A DNA stretch of 64,000 nt from Acytostelium subglobosum LB1 (Eukaryota; Evosea; Eumycetozoa; Acytosteliales; Acytosteliaceae), in assembly GCF_000787575.1 (NCBI RefSeq), contig NW_012236530.1, forward strand, positions 874,734 to 938,733, read 5' to 3'. The notes under the pieces are model-generated. The model had not been told where the DNA came from. It ran no database searches and worked only from the letters and a program-made list of their open reading frames with translations. The position numbers were made by a program, and so were the translations under genes. Below, piece by piece: positions 1 to 11,578 of the stretch (position 1 is the stretch's first letter; each line of letters opens with the position of its first letter).

Positions 1-1646
1 TCCCAATCAAGAGTGCTTTGGGTCGCAACCTGCACGACTCACTCGATGTCAAGCACTCCAAGTCCAGCGCCGTTCAGATCTCCATAGAGCGCTCTGAAGA
101 CAGCAGCTTCTCATCGTCTGTGGCCATCGTTGGATTCATCTTGGCGGCCTTTGGTTTTGGAATCTACTATATATTCCCCCTGTCATTGCTCTCCTTCAAC
201 CTGGCACTTCTGCTCAACATGTTCTTCCTGCTGCTCATTGCCATGCTGCTTGGACTGATCCTGTTGGCACTCAATGTCGAGCATCTGCTCGAGCGACTCA
301 TCGTGTTCGCCCTCCTCTTCTGGGAGAAGCGTGCGATACCCCAGATCGTGCTCAAGAACCTCGTTGCACACAAGCTGCGAAACAGGAAGACGGCCATCAT
401 GTACGCTATATCACTGGCATTCATCATCTTTGTCAACGTCTCCTACTCGACACAGCAGGCATCGATGAACTACAAGATCCAGCAGAGTTACGGATCATAC
501 TTGCGAGTGGACATGGGACGTGTGCGCATATCCACCAGCATGATGATGGACATCGATCAAGAGCTCACATCCAATCCCCTCATTCATTCATTTGGCTACA
601 TCTCCATGCCCATGTCATCAATCTCGCCAACATGGCAGGCAACACAGATATCCAACATTGGACGTATCTATTCCGACAACAACAACCTATACTCAGCATC
701 GCCCGCCATCTTTGCCACTGCCATCCAGGGCTTCCTCAAGGTGTCGTCGCTGGCCAGCGACCCCGACTATCGCATGGACACTGGCATTTACAATGGTGTC
801 TCGGAGCAGATCTACTCGGAGCAGAGCTCCAACAAGATAATCATTGGTTCGCTATATCAGAGCAACATTGGCGCGTCGCTATCGTCCAAGATACTGCTCA
901 AGATCAACATCCAGGATTGGAACAACCATCTCAACTCGACTGGTTACCTCGTCGAGCCGATGGCCTTCCTGGACACGGCGCCCGCCTTCCGATTCTCCAA
1001 ATTCCCCTCGGTCACCGGCCAGGATGCAATCATCTCAATACCAAGCTACATTGAGTATGCTGGAGATCTCTACGACTCTGTCCGTGAGCTGCCCATCAAG
1101 TCCATCATTCTAAACTACGACACTGCGCACACCAACCTGCTCAAGGAACAGCTCAAGAATATGTTTGACGGCATGGGCATCAGCGTGGACATCAGGGACT
1201 ATGCTGACAAGGTGGCGCCATTCGAGACGGCCTCCACCATCATTCAATATTTCTTCAGCTTCACGACGGTCATTGCCATGATGATCTCATTCTTCAGTTT
1301 GATGTCATCGATGTTCACCAACATCCTGGAGCAGAGCAAGGAGATTGGAGTGCTACGCGCAATTGGTATCCCGCGTCCTTGGATGGTGCGAATCTACATC
1401 TACGAATCGTTCGTGTTGGTGTTCTCCTCGTCACTACTAGGCGTGTGCATTGGAAGTATTGTTGGATGGACGATGATCTTGCAAAGAGTACTGTTCACGC
1501 AACTGCCCATCCCATTCGTATTCCCATGGGTACTGCTCATTGTGATCTTCATCTGTTCGATACTATTCTCCTTTATCTCAGCATTTGGTCCAATTCGCAA
1601 GGTACTCAACCAACAAGTTGTCAGCATCATGAGGATCGTAACATAA
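1..1646 (+). CDS. FtsX-type ABC permease, C-terminal part (5' partial)
   Basis: Open in frame from base 3 to the TAA at 1644-1646, so the gene starts left of the window; 547 residues are visible. Hydrophobic stretches lie near visible residues 35-60, 62-85 and 128-145, followed by a large hydrophilic, probably extracytoplasmic domain, then three more membrane segments in the last 140 residues. The C-terminal block carries the FtsX/MacB permease hallmark (SKEIGVLRAIGIPRPWM) just before a membrane helix. FtsX-family permeases couple an ABC ATPase to lipoprotein, lipid or peptide handling rather than forming a classical importer; eukaryotic members are little studied and the substrate cannot be told from sequence. 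No ATPase domain is visible here, but the missing N-terminal part could contain more permease. No intron is needed in the visible part. Confidence 0.75.
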   Translation, partial: PIKSALGRNLHDSLDVKHSKSSAVQISIERSEDSSFSSSVAIVGFILAAFGFGIYYIFPLSLLSFNLALLLNMFFLLLIAMLLGLILLALNVEHLLERLIVFALLFWEKRAIPQIVLKNLVAHKLRNRKTAIMYAISLAFIIFVNVSYSTQQASMNYKIQQSYGSYLRVDMGRVRISTSMMMDIDQELTSNPLIHSFGYISMPMSSISPTWQATQISNIGRIYSDNNNLYSASPAIFATAIQGFLKVSSLASDPDYRMDTGIYNGVSEQIYSEQSSNKIIIGSLYQSNIGASLSSKILLKINIQDWNNHLNSTGYLVEPMAFLDTAPAFRFSKFPSVTGQDAIISIPSYIEYAGDLYDSVRELPIKSIILNYDTAHTNLLKEQLKNMFDGMGISVDIRDYADKVAPFETASTIIQYFFSFTTVIAMMISFFSLMSSMFTNILEQSKEIGVLRAIGIPRPWMVRIYIYESFVLVFSSSLLGVCIGSIVGWTMILQRVLFTQLPIPFVFPWVLLIVIFICSILFSFISAFGPIRKVLNQQVVSIMRIVT

Positions 1647-2445
1647 TACATTCAATCATTCATTTATATAATTGTAATCAAATCCAGATTTTTCCAGATT
1701 TGGAAGTGATCGCATGATTGAAAATTCGCCAAGTTGTCAATGATTGACAACTGGAAACACATACCATGAAGATGTTGTTGGTTACCATAACAGTTGACAA
1801 TGTATTCTATTTGATCACTAATAAGTGATTGTATTACTTATGATTGATCGGGGGAAGCAGGTGCACAGAGGCAATAGTTATCATTAACAACCAAACAAAA
1901 CAAACCAAACCAATATGATGATGAGCATACAAACCGTTAATCGCAAACGTCCGCCGGATTGAGGATGCTCTACGCTAACACCGTAGACATTCGCACACAT
2001 CGATAAGATCATTACAAACGTAGTGTCTTTGAATTATATACAAAACTCCTGGATCACTCTCGAATGAGTATCCAACAAACAATCCACCGGACGTTGCGCA
2101 ACCACCTCTCCTCCAAACCCTTTTATCTCTATTCAATGACATAACTCAAGACCTTTGACTTCATTGTTCCAACAATAAGTGATCGATAAGTTCGACCTTC
2201 CCGATAAGGTAATTTGGGGGTGGATGTCAAAACAACCCTTTTACCTTTTATCTCTATCATCTAATACCTTATTGACCCGACGATTCTCTCAATGACTCCT
2301 GGTACGATGTTCAATTCGACTTGAAGTCGAGACCACCCCCTTGCATTTTTCTTGAAAGTGTCCAGAAACGAGACTTTCGCTAGTTCATCCTTGTCTTTGT
2401 CCTTGAGTCATTGGTACAAACACACACATAATACCAGAAGACAAC
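1647..2445. other. intergenic spacer, promoter side of ArgRS
   Basis: About 800 bases between the permease stop and the ArgRS start. It is AT-rich with several CCTTTTATCTCTA-like pyrimidine tracts (near 2118 and 2245) that may be initiator or UTR sequence of the downstream gene. I see no credible ORF, tRNA or repeat array in it. Confidence 0.5.
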
Positions 2446-4650
2446 ATGACCTCACTAATGATGATGAGGTCATTCATCAAGTTACCATCCCTACGAACAT
2501 ATAGTTCAAATACACTCAATCTCAATCCAAGATCATATAGTAGTGCCACAATGTCAACATCAACAACAACTACATCACCAACTTCATCAACTACATCATT
2601 CAATCTAACACGACAATGGTTCAATATTGATTCATTGTCTACATATTCACAGTTGCGACAGGTAGTCAATAAAGCAATCAATCAATCACAGTTTGGTGGC
2701 GATGACAATGTTACAAAGACATACCAACCAATGTTCACGGCAGTGTCTGTGCCAAAGATACCCGGCGACTACTCAATAAGCAACACATTCCAACTCTCTC
2801 GAATGTTGAAACAGGACAACAACAAGGTGGTCGCCGATCTGGCAGCAATGTTGCGTAAAGACGTCGCTGAGAGCAAGGCGCAGGGCCGACTGCACATGCT
2901 TTCTGAGCGCGTCGAGACCGAGAAGGGTTTTGTCAACATCACTTTGTCGCATCAATATCTCGAAGCCTGTCTCAGGCTGTGGTGCAGCGATGATAGTGCC
3001 ACAACCAAACAACCATTCGCATTGGAAGACATTCCCACCGTTGTAAAGGATGTGCTGGTGGACTTTGCCTCACCAAACATGTCAAAGGAGTTGCACGTTG
3101 GCCATCTTCGATCGATTGCGTTGGGCGAGTCTGTGTGCAGGATACTCGAGTACCGCGGACACAATGTCGAGCGCATCAGTCATGCTGGCGACTTTGGAAC
3201 ACCAATGGGCATGGTCATCTTGCACGCATTGGAGCAACGCGCACCATTCCTTCAACACATCTGGGACAAGCAATGTCCTCACAAGACCATGCAATCACTG
3301 CCCACACCAAAAGAGCTGAGCGCATTGTACACTGGCGCCAAGAACAGGACAAAGAAGGATGCAGAGTTCCTCAAGCAGACTCAGCTGACTGCGGCTGAGC
3401 TACAGAAAGGTCCCCCCACTCCAGAGGGTGGCGGGTCAAACCCCGACATCTACCAAGCATGGTTGGACATCTGCGAGGCCAGCAGGGCCGGCTTCAACGA
3501 AATTTACAAACTACTCAATGTTAAAGTCAATGAGCGAGGCGAATCATATTATCGCGAGTGGCTGGAAGATGTCATTGGCGAGCTGGACAAGAAGGGACTG
3601 GTCACCATTTCCGATGGCGCACATTGTATCTTCCTCCCTGGCCAAAAGGTGCCAGTGATCATCAAGAAGAGTGATGGCGCATATCTCTACGCAACGACAG
3701 ATCTTGCGGCGATCAAACGTCGTCTGCTGGTCGACCCCAAGCAATGGATCATTGTCATCACGGACGACTCGCAAAAGGGTCACTTCCAACAGGTGTTTGA
3801 GATTGCCAGGATGGCTGGCTGGCTGACCGATCAGCAACAACAACAGCAACGAGTAGATCATCTGGCGTTTGGACTGGTGCGTGGAGAGAACGGCCACAAG
3901 CTGAGCTCGCGAGATGGTGACACCCTGGCTCTGTCAGAGCTCCTGGACGAGGCAGTGGAGCGAGCCAAGCAGGCAACGATCACCTCACGCTCACTAACAC
4001 GTGCCGAGAAGCTGGACACAGGACACACGGCACAGCAGGTGGAGGGGGGCGAGCGCGTGGAGGACCGCTTCGAACAAGAGCAATCCAACTCACTGGATCA
4101 CTATCGACGCATTGGACTTGGTGCCATCAAGTACTTTGACCTTTCACAACGTACCAATACCTACGTATTCTCATTCGACAAGATGCTCTCATTCAAAGGC
4201 AACACCTCAATCTACGTCCTCTACTGCTACACCAGGATATCAACATTGATGAAGCGTTGTCAGTTTGATATCACAACAGTGGACATCAAGTAAGTTGAAC
4301 GGCCGTCGTCTCATATATCATGATCCCTCACTCACTCATTCACTCATTCAATCAACCAATCATTATGTAGTTCTGTTGAGTTTGGAGAGTTCACAGAGAA
4401 GGAGAGGAAGATTGTATTGATGATATCAAAGTTCCCAGATACTATTCGAACGTTGGAGAGTACTTTGAAGCCTGGCGTGTTGTGTGACTACCTCTGGGAC
4501 ATATCAGATTGTTTCCATCACTTTTACGAGAGTGATAGGATAATAGGATCAGATCGAATGGTTCAACGATTGTTAATATGTCATGCTATCCAACGTGTTA
4601 TCAAGACAGGTTTCCAACTACTTGGTATTGATACTGTTGATCGTCTGTAG
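2446..4650 (+). CDS. arginyl-tRNA synthetase, probably dual-targeted
   Basis: Two exons, 2446-4289 and 4371-4650, separated by an 81-nt GT-AG intron; 707 residues. Class I aminoacyl-tRNA synthetase that charges tRNA-Arg. The HIGH-type motif reads HVGHLRS at about residue 217, and the KMSKS region reads KLSSRDGD at about residue 485. The second exon continues the arginyl anticodon-binding domain (KFPDTIRTLES). The first 35 residues are rich in S, T, R and M with no acidic residue, like a mitochondrial presequence, and a second in-frame ATG at 2551 (Met36) would give a cytosolic form. This is the only ArgRS gene in the window. An acidic, low-complexity insertion at residues 525-545 (around VEGGERVEDRFEQEQ) is not typical of the family. 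The first 60 residues use more A/T-ending codons than the core. Confidence 0.95.
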
Positions 4651-5025
4651 TTACACTTACTACACCTATTAAACTTTTGCAAGGAATTTGGATCATTATC
4701 AATCATATTATGGGAGGATTCATTTTGAATCTCACTCAAGATTGTTGTTGAAAGTGAGTTTTGAAGATTGTTGTTGTTCTTGCATTATTGAGTTGCACAA
4801 AGACCAAACTTGGATGTGTAAGAGACGACAACGTGCTATCATCCTGTCATTGTTATAAATACTTAAGTTATAAATATACGTATATATATATATATTATAT
4901 ATACAAAGTTAGAGTATTACAGGAATCAGATTATTGATTGATTGATAGATTGATTGATTGAGGAGATTGAAGATCCTGATAAGATAAGATTAGATTGACA
5001 GATAGATAGATAGGTAGACAATAGA
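4651..5025. other. spacer upstream of PTEN
   Basis: AT-rich spacer with a TATA-like alternating AT tract at 4876-4903 and a TGAT/GATA tetranucleotide run at 4933-5020 that probably lies in the PTEN 5' UTR. No gene seen. Confidence 0.5.
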
Positions 5026-7740
5026 ATGTATACTTCGATTGTCAAGGCTGTTAGGAAGACAATATCAGCAGAGAAGAATAGGTATGAGTGATTGAACTGA
5101 ATGACTACAGCATCACCAGCATCAGCTACACACACAGTCACTGACAGTAACATCAAACATGTTCAATAGATTCGAAGATGAGACATATGATTTGGACCTG
5201 ACTTATATATGTGAGAGAGTAATTGGTATGTTATACTGATGTATAAGATTGTGATTGATTGATTTCCAACTGACACTCTATACTTGAAACAGCAATGTCA
5301 TTCCCTGCAGAGGGTGTCGAGAGTGCATTCAGGAACTCGATACACGATGTTGCTCAGATGTTCAATCAGCGACATGAGAATCACTATAGGATATTCAATC
5401 TAAGTGAGAGGAAGTATGATTACGGTCTCTTCAATGGCAATGTATGTTTGAGTGATCGGTCTGATCCCAACCCAATACTCATTCACCATCATTCTCAAAC
5501 AACTAGGTCATGGATTGGTGTGGATTCCCAGATCATCATGCTCCACCTTTGGCTCTGATGTTCAAGACTGTGATCTCAATATACAATTACCTTCAACAAG
5601 ATCCACTCAATGTAGCCATCGTCCATTGTCTGGCGGGAAAGGGTAGGACTGGCACGATAATATCATGTCTGTTACTCTACGCTGGTTTGTTTGACAATGC
5701 CGAGGATGCCATGCGTTACTTTGCCGTCAAGAGATCATCAAACAACTATGGTATCACTGGTCCCAGCCAGATCAGATACACTCAATACTTCTCCGACATC
5801 TATCTTGGCAATCAAATGCCCGACCAAGATTCCCTCACTCTCAAGACCATCACTATGCACTCAATTCCAAAGGTATATCCATTCGACCATGTGATCGAAC
5901 ATGTCAACATTGACTCACACTCAATCTTTCAATCAATCAACAGTTCTCACTTGGACCTCTTAAGAATGGAGTGTGTCCAGTGCTCAATATATACTCTGCT
6001 ACGACTAGGATTCGACTGTTCTCATCGGCACCGATGGAGGGCGACACGAGTGAGACGAGGACTTATGCCGCAGGCCCAGCCACTCTGATGTTCGAGGTGG
6101 GCATCGTGGTGCGTGGAGACTTGCTGATTGTATTCTCGCACATCACTCCATTCTATCGCACCGAGCAGATCGCTCGGTTCAACTTCCACACGGGCATGTT
6201 CTCGCGACCCCGTCTTGTACTATACAAATCACAGTTGGATGGCGCCGACGGCGACAAGCGCTTTGCCAATGACTTTCATATCACCGTTGACTTTGACACG
6301 CCCAACAAACCCTTGACAGAGGCGCAGTCACTATTGTATCAAAAGGAAATCAAGAAGGAGCTCAAATGGATCAATCACGAGAAGAAGAAGTCGACGCCAC
6401 GCAACGGGTCCATCCTCTTCTATCCCAAGAACAACTCAGAGAAGATCAAGCAGGCCAAGGACATTGCGTCACGACAGGGCTCAAGCGGCGTGCACAGTGG
6501 GTTCTTGATCAAGAAGGGACACAACTTCAAGAACTGGCGACGCAGATGGTTCGTGCTCAAGGATGGCCAGCTGGCATACTACAAGTCGCCCAAGGACACA
6601 GTGCCCGCTGGCGCCATCCCTATCGCAGAGATTGAGTATGTGGTCGTGTGCGATGACAGCTTGGCCAAGGAGGGCTACTCCTTTGCCTTCCAGGTGGTCA
6701 CGTCCAAGTCGATCAACTACATCATTGCCGCGGACAATGAGCGCGACCTTGAGGACTGGGTGGACTGTCTCAACAGCGCCAAGCGAATGGCCAAAGAGGC
6801 CGGCCGTCTATTCATCGAGATATTGGACGTCAAGTACTCAATCAAGGACGATGTGATTGATTTGCAATCGAGCTCATTGCAAAAGGTCATACCCATTGGC
6901 GACAGGTCAGACGTCGACCTCATCACCTACCTCACACTGACAATGGGCAAGAAGCGCGACGTCACAACATACGAGTCGGCCAAGTTCAATCCACATTTTC
7001 AATATGCTGGTGACTTCATCGTCTATGACCAACCATATGATCTCCACATTGGGTTGTGGTTCCGATCGTCAATGCTCGAGGTACCTGACACCCTGGTCGC
7101 AGAGTTGTACATACCATATGCACAGCTACGCGAACAATCCTTCAGGACTGAGTACCGCAAGTTCAATCGTATCTACACACAGTTCATCACCAATCTCGAG
7201 TTGAAGATTGGCATGGCATTCAGAGCGACAGAGGACTTGAACCTTGTGTAAGTATCCAGTATGTTTGTTGGTTTGGTCACATCAGCTTTCTAACATTGTT
7301 TGTCTTGTAGAGAGTCACCAGGAAGCGGTCACAGTATTCCAATGGACAACCTTTCAAATACGCGCAAGCTTAGCAATGGAGCCAGCTCCTCAAGCCCACC
7401 TGGCAAGCTGTTCTTTAGCCACTCGATGAGCTCCCTTGACATCTCGAATGGATCATCACATACCCAAACACAGACCCAAACACAGACCCAGACACAGACC
7501 CAGATACAAACACAGACACAGACACAACATATAGATACGACAGATAGACATACAGAGACAGAGACAATGGTACAGATGATACAACATGGATCACCATTAC
7601 GTGAACCTCTACCAATGCTAGATTCAACAGAGAACTTATTTATTGAGAATATCCAGAGTCAGCTGAATGATGTTAGTGACGAAATGGATGCCAACGAACT
7701 GATGCATGAATTCGAGAGAGACTGTGTCACTACTGACTAG
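5026..7740 (+). CDS. PTEN-type phosphoinositide 3-phosphatase with PH domain
   Basis: Six exons: 5026-5081, 5170-5225, 5293-5441, 5507-5872, 5944-7247, 7311-7740; 786 residues. The N-terminus is basic, as in the PIP2-binding motif of PTEN, and is followed by the family's DLDLTYI block. The P-loop HCLAGKGRTG has catalytic Cys at about residue 128, and a DHHAPP loop supplies the general acid region. Lys-Gly-Lys-like positions fit PtdIns(3,4,5)P3 specificity. A C2-like domain follows (residues about 210-345), then a clear PH domain (about 391-490, core WRRRWFVLKDG), a further beta-rich, C2-like region (about 490-640) and a tail with TQ dipeptide repeats. Animal PTEN ends after its C2 and tail; the PH domain and second beta-rich part are additions. 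It should act at the inner face of the plasma membrane, opposing PI3K in chemotaxis and growth. Dictyostelids have several PTEN paralogues; I cannot say which is the orthologue. Confidence 0.93.
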
Positions 7741-7960
7741 TAGTCGAGAGAGAGAGAAGACTACACGTTGTAACCATCATCATATTGTCTGTTGTCAATA
7801 AAGTCAAACTTGGTCGTGTTCAACAACCCCACACACTTCTTGAAAGGACGACACGTGGGGTAGACCTTAATGAGCTACTTCCCAACTTCAAGATTCATTT
7901 GACATCATTATCATATCTAATCATCATAATATACATACATAGAATAGAATAGGGATAGGG

Positions 7961-8945
7961 ATGGATACATTAGAGAAATACGTACCAGCCGTTGTGTTGA
8001 AATCATGTGAACAGGCTTATAATCACATCGATCGCATACTAGCACCTTATAACTTGCCAATCCCGACAGAGTTTGTTGTACTGGCATTGGTTGGATTGTT
8101 GTCTGCCATTATTATATCGGCGATATTCGGAGGAAGCAGTGATAGTCGTGGTAGCAGTGGATCATCAACATCATCCTCGAGCAGCAGTGCAGGCGGCAAG
8201 AAGAAAGGAAACTCACTTGTCCTTCTCGGTCTCTGTGACTCTGGCAAGACAACACTCTTCCTCAAGTTGATCCAGAAGTCACTTACATCATACTCTTCAA
8301 TCTCAGTCAACAAAGGAAACTTCAATGTAAGCTACATCACATCAGGCCTTGTGTTGAGGACCAACCTCATACTCATACTCACACTGACTCGATTACAGAA
8401 CGCAGGCAAGAAGCTACCCATTATCGATATACCAGGTCATGCAAAGATGAGACCTACACTTCCACAATACCTCTCACAGGCATCATCCATTATCTATCTG
8501 ATTGATAGCACAACATTCTTTGATCAATCAATCGAGGAGGCTCAGTACGTATCATCCTCAGCCCAGCGAGTGACCAATGAATGCATTGACACTGACACCA
8601 TTCATTAGGAACCTTTACGACATTCTGGTGGACCCAAGCGTCTACGAGAGAAGAGTACCAATCTTGATATTCTGTAACAAGACAGATTTGACAACTATTG
8701 GAGAGTCAGATGTACAGTCTATTCTGGAGAGAGAGTTGGATGAGCTGCGAAAGACTAGAGGATCAGCCCCATCAATGGCAGGCAATGAGGATGCTGGTGT
8801 CGAAAGAGAGATCTACCTTGGCAATGAAGGCACTTCATTCCAGTTTGATCATCTGCCCAACGAAGTCACCTTTGCCCAGGGTTCAGTCAAGTCAGAGGAG
8901 ACTGAGGCACCAGAGCCAATCATGTCATTCATCCAGCCAAGATAA
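7961..8945 (+). CDS. signal recognition particle receptor subunit beta
   Basis: Three exons: 7961-8326, 8399-8544, 8609-8945; 282 residues. A membrane-anchored small GTPase of the ER that holds SRP receptor alpha. One transmembrane helix lies at about residues 37-57, followed by a Ser/Gly linker and the G domain: P-loop GLCDSGKTT, switch II DIPGH, and NKTD for guanine specificity. Length and order match the SRPRB family, in which the G domain faces the cytosol. The first intron (72 nt) has no in-frame stop and is a multiple of three, so an unspliced transcript would stay open. The preceding PTEN gene ends 220 bases upstream on the same strand. Confidence 0.93.
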
Positions 8946-9284
8946 GAGCAATCTAGTACAAAGTAAAGAAGATAGAAGTAGTTGTGTGTTTTCCAAGCAT
9001 ATCCATCGTTCGTTCGTTCGTCCATTGACTATCGACAGTCGCCAAACAAGGGGATGGTCCTCTGGCTTTATTACACATAACTACTATTGCCGCTATACTA
9101 TATTGTCCACTGTGCTGACCTTCCAGTTGATACCATCGCCCTTGGGCAGTCCACTCGGACATAACCATTGTCCTTTGCTCTCTCCAAATACTTCTTTAAA
9201 GTTACTATTTGTACCTCTATCATATCTCCACTTATAAGTTGAGCTCTGTATGTTTGTTAGTACTTGATCCAGTCGACTGATCAG
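8946..9284. other. tail-to-tail spacer
   Basis: Spacer between the convergent SRPRB and DHHC genes. It should hold both 3' UTRs. Apart from a short GTTC run near 9009 nothing stands out. Confidence 0.4.
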
Positions 9285-10235
9285 TCAGGTGACGTCATTG
9301 ATACATACTATTCCATTCCTTTTAGCAGACTTTAACTCTGATTTGCGCTCGTATCGCTCGACACTGGTGAGGTTACTAAAGATGAATCCACTCTGGAAAT
9401 AGAACAGACCTGACACGCCTAGTACCACTGGCACTACCAATGAGAAGTTAAGTATGAATAGTACCATCACAACTGTTCCAGGTACACTAAAGTATATATC
9501 CACTTGATCTGGATTTGGTGTTGGATTCCTTGGATCCTCCGCCTGTTCATGGTTTGATTGATGGAAGTATGTTAGACCATCATTGATTGTCACAATCACT
9601 ACCATCCACTGTAATAACATACATTCTGTAACTGTACATTCAATATATAAAAGGCACTGATGGTCATCATTATGATGGTCAGTGTACCAGCCACTGTGGT
9701 GTAGAATAGAAAGAGAATGAATGGCTTTTGATTCTGATATCCAACGCAGTTGGCAATCCATGGACAATGATGATCTTGTTTCAATATACATCGTTTGCAA
9801 TGTCGACAATGATGTGTTCGCGGTGGTTTGAATATGTTACATGTTGCACAATAACGTATATTTGTCACAGGCTTTGATGAATGACTGCCAGAGCGTTGTT
9901 CCCTTATCTGTTTTACAATGTCCTCCAACTCATCTTTACTCTTTCCATCTGGTCTCTATAGTATGATTGTGTCAGATCAGTGTCAATCAATCAATCAATG
10001 AACCAATCGATCAATCACATGAACATACCCAATCTGTTGAAGGATAACCTGGTGGTGTAACGATCGCACTCCAATAGCTGTAACCCAACATGTAGAGTAA
10101 TATATGATATAGTATAATATATAGTTGTCCGAATATATTCTGAGTGAAGCCAAGAGGTTGAAATACTATCAGCCATTGACTAGTGATCTCGAACAGTATG
10201 AATGCTGACACCAGCAGCACAAGAAATGACACCAT
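9285..10235 (-). CDS. DHHC-type protein S-palmitoyltransferase
   Basis: Three exons on the minus strand: 10235-10029, 9955-9623, 9542-9285; 265 residues. The cysteine-rich domain has the family order CATCNIFKPPRTHHC, then HCKRC, then the catalytic DHHC followed by PWIANCVG. Two hydrophobic segments precede it and two follow, the usual four-TM layout with the active site facing the cytosol. The enzyme transfers palmitate from acyl-CoA to cysteines of substrate proteins; its substrates and compartment cannot be read from sequence. The last intron (9622-9543) contains a tempting acceptor only 14 nt past the donor; the phase-consistent acceptor lies at 9543. The first ATG gives a very short cytosolic N-terminus and an extra 5' exon is possible. 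Confidence 0.93.
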
Positions 10236-10732
10236 CTCCTTTGCCTATTTGTGTGTTTGTAGTTGTTGTTGTATCACTTGTGTACTGTCCTCTCTCTGTG
10301 TCTTTGTCTGTATAGTTGATGATCAGTTATTATTTGCTTAGCAAGATGTATGTATTTATATTAACACAAATGTAATAAATGGTTGAAGAATGATTCATTA
10401 ATTTGATTGATTCCAACCACATCACACCTCTTGACTAGTGTTTGTCCCATAAATGATCTTCTTTTTAACAAGACTAGACTTACTCCAATATTGTGTGGAC
10501 CAATGTAGAACTTGAACAATGGATGGACCAGACCTATGATGCTAAACTGACACCTGGACTTGTACAAGAGTAAGTGAAGATGCCAGGCCTGGTAATCTAA
10601 AGTATCTGAATGAATGAATCCTTTTTCAAAAACCAAGTCTACTGAGTGAATGAATGACTCATCATCCAAACCTCCATTGTTCATTGATAGATAACAATAC
10701 ACATATAATACAAACAGATCAGATAGATAACA
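10236..10732. other. bidirectional promoter spacer
   Basis: Spacer between the divergent DHHC and VMA21-like genes; AT-rich with no credible ORF. It must contain both promoters. Confidence 0.4.
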
Positions 10733-11441
10733 ATGGCAAAGAATAAGAAACAACAAGTAGTGGAACAGAAAAGCAACAACAGCACAACTAAACAAAGAAG
10801 ACCACAACAACAACAACAACAACAAGAAGAGCCAGAGGAGGAGTTTGTTGAAGAGGTCACATTGAAACTTACAAAACAACAAAAGAAAGCAAATAGACAA
10901 CAACAACAACAACAACAAGACGATGGAGATGACAGCAGCAGCAGCAGTAATAGTACTAGCACTACCACTAGCACTTTAAGAAGTATGACTGCAATTGACA
11001 GTCCTAAACTAGACTTTAGTATCAGTGGCAGTGACACCATCCCAAGTGGTGCAGGTAGCACCATTGGTAACATTGGACCTATCAGACGACCAATCACTCA
11101 TGTACAAAAGAAAATATACACGCAGCGAGAGTTGGAGGAAATGTATGTATCGTTATTGTCATTGTCACATCGATCAATCAAAGTCACGTCATACTAAACT
11201 TGTCATTCACAACAAACAAAGACGAAAGGCCAACAAACAGGTATTGATCAAGTTTATCATATTCACGATATTGATGTTCCTGGTACCATTCAGTATCTAC
11301 TTCTCATTCATGGACTATGGCGCAGACTACTTTGGCGTGGTCAGGAATGAGAGAACTACATATAGTGGCATTCTGGCACTCTCTGGTATGGGTTGTGTGA
11401 TGGTCGCCTACGTAGTCATGGCATTCTTCTTTGAGAAGTGA
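10733..11441 (+). CDS. VMA21-like V-ATPase assembly membrane protein
   Basis: Two exons: 10733-11142 and 11222-11441; 209 residues. The first ~135 residues are hydrophilic low-complexity sequence with Q, E, S and T tracts. The second exon encodes two hydrophobic helices separated by a short loop (KFIIFTILMFLVPFSIYF, then an ILALSGMGCVMVAYVVMAFF-type segment) and ends in FFFEK. The two-helix hairpin with a short loop and lysine-containing cytosolic tail is the VMA21 layout; the protein helps assemble the Vo sector of the vacuolar proton pump in the ER. Typical VMA21 proteins are about 80-110 residues, so the long N-terminal extension is unusual. The similarity is short, hence moderate confidence. 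Confidence 0.72.
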
Positions 11442-11578
11442 TCATAATGGACATACAAACAATCAAACGAACCGAACGAATGATTGACCGACGACCGACT
11501 ACTTATTACTATATAAAGGTATAAGTGTATTTACAATATTCCATCTCGGTATACCAGCGCGACTGGAGACATCAAGCA

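Noticed and set aside
9609-9622. A 14-nt GT-AG interval in the DHHC gene
   Set aside because: Far too short for an intron. The next in-phase acceptor at 9543 gives an 80-nt intron and joins the domains in frame.
10361-11097. Minus-strand open frames opposite the VMA21-like gene rich in L, V, C and S
   Set aside because: They are complements of CAA/GAA/AGC repeats in the real coding exon and the promoter spacer.
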